DNA of 55,997 nt from the NCBI GenBank assembly GCA_903918315.1, contig CAIXEA010000233.1, forward strand, positions 1 through 55,997, read 5' to 3'. Source of the DNA: an uncultured Acetobacteraceae bacterium. Lineage in GTDB: Bacteria; Pseudomonadota; Alphaproteobacteria; Acetobacterales; Acetobacteraceae. Both the position numbers and the translations under genes were made by a program. The notes beneath the pieces are model-generated. The model was not told the origin of the DNA. It was given only the letters and a program-made list of their open reading frames with translations, and did no database searches. The stretch's first letter is position 1, and every line of letters begins with the position of its first letter. Below, piece after piece: positions 18,909 through 25,963 of this stretch.

Positions 18909-19634
18909 TCAGCGCCGCGTCCCGCGGGCGGTAGCACGGGTTTTTGCTCCCCGGTTGATTGCTGTCGTCTGGTTGTCGCGGGGATGTAGCTGAATTTGAA
19001 ACGCCTCCAACGCTGCCAGGCTGTCGGCCTCACAGACTTGTCCCGCTGGGACAGGCCCTACCGCGCTGCCATCCACGAATGTTGCTGAGTACGTGCAGTC
19101 GAACGCTTTCGCGGCATCGCCTTTCAGCCGCACGGTCAGGCCGAGGAGCGGCAATGCCATGCCCCGGCTGCCGCAATATTTACCGCCTTCGACCCAGGGT
19201 GAAAGCCACCCCCTGCCCAAAACCCCCTGGTACTCGATATCGCTGAGATCGATCTTGTGTTGCGCGGTGATGCCGAAACCTTCGACCCACAGGCCGCTGC
19301 CGCGGAGCCCGATCCAGTCGCCAACAGCGCCACCGATATCACCGGTGCGTTGAACATGGGCAAGAATCTCGGGCTCGTCTTGCGGTGTCGCGATCAGCGC
19401 TGGTTGCGCGGGCGCTTGTTCCGCCGCATCGCCACTCAGCTTCAGGACCTGTAATCTTGGGGCCGTGTCGGGACGCTGACGGCCATTTTGATAGATTGTG
19501 ACCAGAATCTGCGCGGGTCCGTCCGTTATTCGTACCAGCGCGGCCGAACCGTCAAGCCAGCCGTCGGGCCTGAATGTGCAGATATTGACGGCGTCCGGCC
19601 TGCCGGCCTGACCAGGGGCTAATGAAATGCGCAC
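18909..19634 (-). CDS. Unknown protein with three ChW-like repeats
   Basis: A 241-residue protein with GTG start. The N-terminal part (1-65) is a beta-rich unknown domain (FRPDGWLDGSAALVRI). Three segments then resemble ChW repeats (clostridial hydrophobic with conserved Trp): 90-122 (LAHVQRTGD, then WVEGFGI), 132-170 (IEYQGVLGRGWLSPWVEGG, CGSRGMALPLLGLTVRL), and 180-216 (YSATFVDGS, then LAALEAFQIQL). ChW repeats are known mainly from surface proteins of Gram-positive bacteria. No signal peptide or membrane segment is visible; the tail is Arg/Thr-rich. The gene is coupled to the small gene upstream, whose stop lies inside this gene's first codons. Being surface-bound or cargo of the nearby exporter is inference. 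Confidence 0.7.
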   Translation of the reverse strand: MRISLAPGQAGRPDAVNICTFRPDGWLDGSAALVRITDGPAQILVTIYQNGRQRPDTAPRLQVLKLSGDAAEQAPAQPALIATPQDEPEILAHVQRTGDIGGAVGDWIGLRGSGLWVEGFGITAQHKIDLSDIEYQGVLGRGWLSPWVEGGKYCGSRGMALPLLGLTVRLKGDAAKAFDCTYSATFVDGSAVGPVPAGQVCEADSLAALEAFQIQLHPRDNQTTAINRGAKTRATARGTRR

Positions 19635-19831
19635 CCCGGGAGGCCGTTGGCGGGATCGGGTAGCGGGCTCCCGGGCGCTTGGAACACACAGAACAGGCCG
19701 GTGTCCAAAGTCATCAGGTTGCCAGAAACCATCAGTTCCGCGATTCGGCTGGCCGCGTCTGAAGCGCTGTCCATCTGGCGCGCGTCCGTAGCATCGGTGT
19801 TGTTCGGAACTGCGAGGGCGGCGTCAGACAT
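19619..19831 (-). CDS. Small unknown protein upstream of the ChW-like gene
   Basis: A 70-residue protein, soluble in appearance, with residues 20-40 (MDSASDAASRIAELMVSG) likely helical and a C-terminal NGLPGCAFH. I do not recognise it. It overlaps the start of the ChW-like gene by 16 bases, which implies translational coupling and a shared role. The start at 19831 is preferred because it gives a compact protein; an in-frame ATG at 19876 would add 15 residues. A chaperone or adaptor for the next gene product is one possibility, but nothing shows it directly. Confidence 0.5.
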   Translation of the reverse strand: MSDAALAVPNNTDATDARQMDSASDAASRIAELMVSGNLMTLDTGLFCVFQAPGSPLPDPANGLPGCAFH

Positions 19832-19910
19832 GGGTAATCTCGTTGTTTTTAAGGTTGGGTTTCTAGGGTTGAGCATCGACCGTGGTATGCCGCAGACGAG
19901 CGGTTCTCAT

Positions 19911-22718
19911 TCATAAATGACCTGACACGCTGGAAGTCGCAAGCAGGACATTGTTGATCGCGGATGGCGCCAGACCGAGTGGCAGTACCAGGCCACGGCC
20001 CGTCTGGCGGATCCGTTCGGCCTGGGCGCCAAGATCGAATGCCGCGACGGGCAGCCCGGCCTGCCACATTTCAGTGAGAGTGAGGCTCCAGGTCTCAGGC
20101 AGGAGTGAGGGTAAGAAGCCAAGAGTTGCGTTCTGCGATCGGATCAGCGCGACGGCTTCATCGGGGTGATAGGTGCCGGTGATAAACACCCGCCCCGTTG
20201 CGAACAGAAGATCGTCGTCGATCGTGTCCCCGACGACGATAAATTCCAGCGGTAGCATCCGATCCGACGCGTCCCGCGCGCAATGCAGCACGATGTCGTA
20301 GCCCTTATGCCGCCCGATCGTGCCGACAATGCAGATTCGGATGGGACCGCGCGGGTGGGGAACGCGAACCACAGGCGGTATCGCCTGGTCATCCTGGTGT
20401 GAGCGGACGACGATGGGGTGGGTGGTGGCGAAATATCGTCCCATCCGGATCGCTGTGTCATGCGAGGGCGCCGTCACCGTCCGCGCGCCGGTCAGGAAAG
20501 TCGTGGAGCGCGCCCGCAGGGCTTGAACACCGATGTCCTCCCGGATCAGCCGGCCGTTACGGGTGATGCAGGCCTCACACCCCATCACGGATGGTTCCCC
20601 GCAATAGCGACCATTTGCGTCGGACAATGAAATTCTCGGGCAGAACCAGGCGTAGTCGTGAACGTGCACATCGTAGGGGATCCGCAGGCGCGCGATCATC
20701 TTTGGGAGTGTGGCGCTGTGATCCAGCAAGTTGTGTATTTCGGCGCGGAGCGGCCGTAACCGCCGCAGGAATCGAAACAGCGCGGGTAATTCATGCGGTA
20801 ACGCGAACCGTAACGGCGGTAGGCGCCTGTCTGTGACGTCGGATACGACGACGCCGTCGCCCCCATGCACATCGGGCGCCGGGCGCAACAGGACCGCGCG
20901 TTGGTTATCTGCCGTAATGTCTTGAATGGCAGCCTCGATGCGTCTCTCGACCCCACCCCCCTGGTCATGGCTGATGAGAAGCACGGACGTTGGGGCGGTC
21001 CCATTCGCGGTCCGCCAGTGTTCCAAATCGAATCGCCGCCGCGCCTCCATCAGGGAGGGCGCTGCCAAATATGCCTCAATCCTCGCGTCATAACCTGGAA
21101 ACAGTTGGCGCAGCAGCCGTTCATCGCGTGCTTTGCGGAGGGAGCTCTCTTGGTCGATCGTGCCATCGTCGAGATTCGCGACGAAAAGACCGGGCAGGAC
21201 CACGTGACGCCAGCCGAGCTGGCCGGCGCGCAGGCAGAAATCGTTCTCTCGTCCGTTTCCTTGGCCGAAAATATCGGTGCGGAATGGGCCGGTAGTATCC
21301 AGGCAGCGACGCTTGATGAAAAGGCAGTGACCGCCATTGCATGGGCTTTCGATGACCGCCGCACCATTCGCGCGCCAGGCAAGCTGATCCAGGCGCAGGC
21401 CGTCCGTCAGGCTTGATGCGGTGACAGATCCAGGTGGAGTGGAATACCCGGCGATGCCGGTACCGTTTGAAAAAGGCGCCACTGTCCCGATGTCAGGTGC
21501 GCTGTATGCGGCAGTCCGAAGACGATCCAGCCATCGCGGAGGAACCGCGATAGTGCCGTCCAGCAAGACGATGTCGCGCTCCTGAAGCCCGTCGGCTCCT
21601 GTTCCGGAGGGAAGCAGATAGTCCAACTCTGATCCATGGCTGATCAGGATGAGGCGGCCCCCGTGCGCGAGGCTGTTCAAGGCCTCCGTCACCTCGCACG
21701 CCGATGGCGTCCCGGTCATCACGATGACCCTGTCCGGTTCACGCGTCGTGGTCAGCAGGCTGGTGAGGCAGGCAAGGGCCGTTCGCGCGTGTCCTTGTAT
21801 CGAGACGACAATATCCACGGGGCCAGGGTGCCCCCCATCTTTGCGGGGGAGGCGACGGTCAGCGGGGAAATAGGACGCCTTGCGCATAAGCAGGGGATCG
21901 ATGGGACTGCCAGTCAGATCCTGGCCGTCCCGCCCGATGACCCTGAGTGGGCCACGCAGCCCCTTGAGTTGGTCGTGAGTCACCAGAAATCCGCGCAACC
22001 GTTGGAGCGTTCGGGCATCCGGAACATCGCAAGAGGTGGCCTGGATTCGAAGGGTTCGACGACCTTTAAGCGGCTTGATCACGAGTTCAGGGACGGTATC
22101 GGGATCGCCGGGACACCAGGCCCATCCCGTGAGACCGTTGCTGGTGGGTTCGACGCAGCCGGCGACCCGGCTGATGGACAGGATATCGACCGGGCTGCCC
22201 AAAAGATGGCAGCCGTTTGCGGTGACCGTGAGTTGCCGGCCTTGCATCCATCGTTTGGGCAATGCCCCTCCGCGAATACGACGGCCATCTAACCGGATCT
22301 CGGCTCGGTTGGCTGGTGGCGCCCGCACGATCACAGTGCCGGCGGTATCAACGCCACACCATCCCTGGTTGTGAGAGGCCGCCACAATTGCATCGGCCAG
22401 CACGTCAATGCCCATGCCAACGGTATGCTGTCGCAGGGCTTCGTGCAGGGCTCGGGCCGCGCCTTCATGCTCCGTCATCTGGAGGCGCGCAGCCGCCAGT
22501 CCAATCCAGGCTTCCCGCCCCCCGTATGTCTCGGCGATCTCTGAGAACAGCCGTGCGGCGCGTGCGTTGTCCCGTGCCAGACAGGCGGTTCCCAAAGCCA
22601 GTGTGACCAGGCCGTCGCTCGGGATAAGCCGGTGTGCACGATCCAACCAGCGTATGGCGTCGTGATGGTCGCCCGCAGCCAATGCCGCCTGGCCACGGTC
22701 CAGGGCACTGCGTGCCAA
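19911..22718 (-). CDS. Multidomain glycosyltransferase: TPR, tandem beta modules, GT2 and GT4
   Basis: A 935-residue protein counted from TTG at 22718. Residues 1-100 are TPR-like helices (GDHHDAIRWLDRAHRLIPSDG). Residues 125-275 hold two related beta modules, each ending in GSPVD or GSPID. Residues 300-525 resemble a GT2 fold (VDIVVSIQGHARTALACL, RDIVLLDGTIAVPPRWLD, FGQGNGRENDFCLRAGQLGW). Residues 575-925 are GT4 (HVHDYAWFCPRISL, a Cys-rich insert YCG...CEAC, CIVGTIGRHKGYDIVL). No classic DXD is seen in the GT2 part. It probably builds a glycan for the surface/export locus. The start may instead be a CTG at 22760 overlapping the SEL1 stop, preceded by AAGGTG. Confidence 0.78.
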   Translation of the reverse strand: MARSALDRGQAALAAGDHHDAIRWLDRAHRLIPSDGLVTLALGTACLARDNARAARLFSEIAETYGGREAWIGLAAARLQMTEHEGAARALHEALRQHTVGMGIDVLADAIVAASHNQGWCGVDTAGTVIVRAPPANRAEIRLDGRRIRGGALPKRWMQGRQLTVTANGCHLLGSPVDILSISRVAGCVEPTSNGLTGWAWCPGDPDTVPELVIKPLKGRRTLRIQATSCDVPDARTLQRLRGFLVTHDQLKGLRGPLRVIGRDGQDLTGSPIDPLLMRKASYFPADRRLPRKDGGHPGPVDIVVSIQGHARTALACLTSLLTTTREPDRVIVMTGTPSACEVTEALNSLAHGGRLILISHGSELDYLLPSGTGADGLQERDIVLLDGTIAVPPRWLDRLRTAAYSAPDIGTVAPFSNGTGIAGYSTPPGSVTASSLTDGLRLDQLAWRANGAAVIESPCNGGHCLFIKRRCLDTTGPFRTDIFGQGNGRENDFCLRAGQLGWRHVVLPGLFVANLDDGTIDQESSLRKARDERLLRQLFPGYDARIEAYLAAPSLMEARRRFDLEHWRTANGTAPTSVLLISHDQGGGVERRIEAAIQDITADNQRAVLLRPAPDVHGGDGVVVSDVTDRRLPPLRFALPHELPALFRFLRRLRPLRAEIHNLLDHSATLPKMIARLRIPYDVHVHDYAWFCPRISLSDANGRYCGEPSVMGCEACITRNGRLIREDIGVQALRARSTTFLTGARTVTAPSHDTAIRMGRYFATTHPIVVRSHQDDQAIPPVVRVPHPRGPIRICIVGTIGRHKGYDIVLHCARDASDRMLPLEFIVVGDTIDDDLLFATGRVFITGTYHPDEAVALIRSQNATLGFLPSLLPETWSLTLTEMWQAGLPVAAFDLGAQAERIRQTGRGLVLPLGLAPSAINNVLLATSSVSGHL

Positions 22719-22756
22719 TTTGGCGGCGCGCTCGCCACCGGCTGCGCTCGGCCGGT

Positions 22757-24523
22757 TCAGGCGCTGACACCTTGTGGTGGGACCGCATCAATGGCGTCCA
22801 GGTCGGCCAAATCCTTCTTCGCCTCATCCAACCCCTGTGCCACCGCTCGTTCCAGCCAGGTGCGAGCCTGGGGGAGATTTCGCTCTCCGGCCAGGTTGCG
22901 CGCAAGGTAGCGGCCCAACATCATCTGGGCATGCGGGTGGTCGCGGTCAGCAGCGTCACGGAACCACTGTTGAGCAGCTGGGCGGTCCGTAGGCACATCG
23001 TGGCCACCACCCAGCATGGCTCCGACGGCGAACATGGCGCCGACATGGCCCTGTTCCGCGGCTCTCTGAAACAGGCTCAGCGCGCCGGCGTGGTCTCGCG
23101 GCCCGCCGCGTCCTTCGAGCATCATGTCGGCCAGCAAGACCATCGCTTCGGTCATGCCGACTTCGGCGGCTTTGCTGATCCATATGCGGCCTGTCGTTGG
23201 ATCCGGGACGGCGCCTCGGCCCTCTGCCAGCATGCGACCATACCAGTACTGAGCATTGACCACGGTATCGGCCGCTTTGCGGAGCCATTCCAGTGCTTGA
23301 GTGTCGTTGCGATCGACCCCGACGCCTTCTGCCAGGCAAACCCCGAAATTGAAGGCCGCGATCGGATCACCGGCCGCGGCGGCCTGCTCGAACCAGGCGC
23401 GGGTCCGGGCGGAATCCTGATCATCCCCATGGCCGCGTAACAGCAGGTTGCCGAGATCCACGACCGCGTTCCCGTTACCCCCCTCGGCCGAGATCCGGAG
23501 GAGCCTGGCGGCTTCCGACTGGTCGCGTGGGACGCCCGCCCCGGTCAGATACATCATGCCGAGGGCGCGGGCCGCCCCCCGATGCCCCGTGTCGGCAGCC
23601 CGGCGAAACCACATTGCCGCTTCGGCGTAGTTTGGGGGTAGGTCCCCACCGGTGGCATAAAGATCGCCCACCAGAGCCGCGGCTTCGGCATCGCCACTGA
23701 GCGCGGCGCGGCGGAGCCAGGATTCACCCTCCTGCGCATTCCGCGGTATGCCAATCCCTTTTAGCAACGCAAAGCCCCAGCGGGCCTGGCCCCCCTGGTG
23801 TCCTTTTTCCGCTGCCTGCCGATAATAAGTCGCGGCGAGTGCCAGGTCCTGTGGGACGCCCACGCCGCGTGCGGTGATTGTGCCCAGCAGAAAAAGCGCG
23901 AGCGCCAGGCCGTGTTCGGCGGCCTGGCGCAGGTGGGTGACGAGCTCACCTTGAACATCGGAGATCCGTTCGGCGCGTGCCAATGCCAGGGCATAGCCCA
24001 AATGGGCCTGGGCGCACCCGGCCTCGGCGGAGCGTTTATACCATGACTTCGCCTGCTCCAGGTCACGCATCGTCTCCGGCCCGGACGTCAGGATGTATCC
24101 CAGCAGCGCCTGGCTGTCCGGTGAACCGGCTTCGGCGGCTTTGCGCGCCCATATCTCAGCGTTTGAGAAGTCAGGCTCGTTGGCTGTTGTGCCACTGAAC
24201 AGACCTGCGTCCTGCAATCCGCTCGCGCCGCCGCCGGCCAGGCCGTGCAAAAAGAGGGTGGCCAGAAGTGTTTGCGCCTCCGTATGGTTCTGCTTTGCCG
24301 CGCGTTCCAGCCAGCGTACGCTTTGCGGCCGGCTGGGCGGGACAACCTTGGCCTCCAGATAACAGCGTCCGACCCGATATTCCGCTTCGGCGATGCCTGC
24401 GCGCGCGGCGCGGACCAAATGGGGGAAGGCGCGCTTGTCATCCCCGCGCGACAGCAGAACTCGCGCGCGTCTGAGTGCGGCGGAGGCCGAGAACGGAGGG
24501 ATGAACTGGCTAAACAGGTCCAT
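22757..24523 (-). CDS. SEL1-like repeat protein (about 14 repeats)
   Basis: A 588-residue alpha-helical solenoid made almost entirely of about 14 SEL1 repeats of roughly 36 residues; examples are ALFLLGTITARGVGVPQDLA and AAARALGMMYLTGAGVPRD-type units (the second one reads RGAARALGMMYLTGAGVPRD). SEL1 proteins are adaptors for macromolecular complexes. There is no signal peptide or membrane helix, so it is probably cytoplasmic. It sits 27 bases after the HlyD-like gene and directly before the TPR-glycosyltransferase gene, so it may tether exporter, cargo and glycosyltransferase. That role is inference. Confidence 0.85.
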   Translation of the reverse strand: MDLFSQFIPPFSASAALRRARVLLSRGDDKRAFPHLVRAARAGIAEAEYRVGRCYLEAKVVPPSRPQSVRWLERAAKQNHTEAQTLLATLFLHGLAGGGASGLQDAGLFSGTTANEPDFSNAEIWARKAAEAGSPDSQALLGYILTSGPETMRDLEQAKSWYKRSAEAGCAQAHLGYALALARAERISDVQGELVTHLRQAAEHGLALALFLLGTITARGVGVPQDLALAATYYRQAAEKGHQGGQARWGFALLKGIGIPRNAQEGESWLRRAALSGDAEAAALVGDLYATGGDLPPNYAEAAMWFRRAADTGHRGAARALGMMYLTGAGVPRDQSEAARLLRISAEGGNGNAVVDLGNLLLRGHGDDQDSARTRAWFEQAAAAGDPIAAFNFGVCLAEGVGVDRNDTQALEWLRKAADTVVNAQYWYGRMLAEGRGAVPDPTTGRIWISKAAEVGMTEAMVLLADMMLEGRGGPRDHAGALSLFQRAAEQGHVGAMFAVGAMLGGGHDVPTDRPAAQQWFRDAADRDHPHAQMMLGRYLARNLAGERNLPQARTWLERAVAQGLDEAKKDLADLDAIDAVPPQGVSA

Positions 24524-24550
24524 GCGAGGGTTTGTCCCGGCGCTCCATGA

Positions 24551-25963
24551 TCAGGGTTCGCGCATACCTTCCTGCGCCAGTGGCACGACCCGTCCCAGCA
24601 GATATTTCATGATGGAGCGTTTGCCGACGAGGATGTCTGACGTCACCGGCATGCCCGGTATCAACCGGAAGCCGGCGGGTACATTGCGCAGATCCACCCG
24701 GTCCAGCGTAATCCGGGACCGATACCAAACCCCGCCACCCACCTGGTTGGCGGTGGGCATCGGTCCTGTCGGATTCCGCTGTTCGTCCTGCATGGTAAAG
24801 CTGTCGGGGCTGATAACACGCACGACTCCATGCGCCATTCCGTACTGGGTATAGGGGAAGGTGTCGAATTTGATCGCCACGCTGTCCCCGACATGCACAA
24901 ATCCGTTCTCACTGCCGGGGATGTTTGCCTCTATCTCCAGTGGTGCGTCGGTCGGAACCAGCGTGAAAAGCTGCTGCCCGCTCGATACCACCGAACCGGG
25001 CGACACTTTCCCGACCGATAAAACGGTGGCATCGCGATCGGCGCGCAATTCGACCAGTTGGCGGCGCAGTTGAGCTTTGTTGAACGATTCCCGCGCATCC
25101 GAAAGCTTGCCGGTGGCATCGGCCAGTTTCTCAGCGATGTCGGCGTGCCAGGACTGGATGTAGCCGTTGCGCTCCGCCACGAGGGCTGACAGGTCGCGTT
25201 GCGCGCCGTTGGCGACCTGTTCGGCCGCATCCAGGGTGCGTTGAACTTCAACCCGATTATCCATCGCGCCCAGCGTGTTCAGCTTGCTGCCGACGTTCAG
25301 GCGTTCCAGGTCCTTGCGCATGGTCTCGACCGTTTTCGCGTAGCTCAGCCGATCGCGGTAATTCATGACGTCGCCCCGCGCGCGCGACATCGCGGCGGTC
25401 AGGCTGTCGGCCCTTTGCTGAAAATTCTCCAGCTTGAAGTTGTACTCAGACTGTCGTTGCGCAAAAATCGCGGCCTGCAGGGCTAAATTCGGGTCGAGAC
25501 CGGTATAGGTGAACGGTCGGTTGTTCAGCTCCGCCTGCAAGCGGGTGACCTGAGCCTGGATGGCGCCGACCTGCGCTGCTAACGCGCCAAGGTCTGCCGC
25601 CGCGAAAGTGGGATCGAGTTGCGCCAGCACCTGACCAGCATGAACTTCCTCTCCCTCGTGCACTTCGATCGACCGGATAATGGCCGTTTCCAGCGGTTGC
25701 ACGACGATGGTCGCGGCGCGGGCTATCACCCGCCCGGGGGTTGTGACGACCCGATCGACTTCGATCACGAAGCCAGCGACCATGCAGCTGACGACCATCG
25801 AAAAGATGATCCAACTGATCAGCCGGGCCGATCGCGGCATCGGCGTGTTGGTAATCGCCGTGGACGGTGACTGGAACTCCAGGATCACCGGGAGTGTCGG
25901 ATCCGCCCTGTCGGCGACCGCGGTGCTAACCGCCTGGGGGGCGGGGCGGGGCGAGAGCTGCAT
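24551..25963 (-). CDS. Type I secretion membrane fusion protein, HlyD family
   Basis: A 470-residue periplasmic adaptor. A short cytoplasmic N-terminus leads to one membrane helix (about 48-68: LISWIIFSMVVSCMVAGFVI). Next come a lipoyl-like half (IRSIEVHEGEEVHAGQVLAQLD), a long coiled-coil hairpin (about 140-320), the second lipoyl half, and a beta-barrel domain ending with GFRLIPGMPVTSDILVGKRS, the HlyD family C-terminal signature. It would link the ABC transporter to a TolC-type outer-membrane channel, which is not encoded in this window. The start at 25963 lies 37 bases inside the transporter gene, showing coupling. Confidence 0.9.
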   Translation of the reverse strand: MQLSPRPAPQAVSTAVADRADPTLPVILEFQSPSTAITNTPMPRSARLISWIIFSMVVSCMVAGFVIEVDRVVTTPGRVIARAATIVVQPLETAIIRSIEVHEGEEVHAGQVLAQLDPTFAAADLGALAAQVGAIQAQVTRLQAELNNRPFTYTGLDPNLALQAAIFAQRQSEYNFKLENFQQRADSLTAAMSRARGDVMNYRDRLSYAKTVETMRKDLERLNVGSKLNTLGAMDNRVEVQRTLDAAEQVANGAQRDLSALVAERNGYIQSWHADIAEKLADATGKLSDARESFNKAQLRRQLVELRADRDATVLSVGKVSPGSVVSSGQQLFTLVPTDAPLEIEANIPGSENGFVHVGDSVAIKFDTFPYTQYGMAHGVVRVISPDSFTMQDEQRNPTGPMPTANQVGGGVWYRSRITLDRVDLRNVPAGFRLIPGMPVTSDILVGKRSIMKYLLGRVVPLAQEGMREP

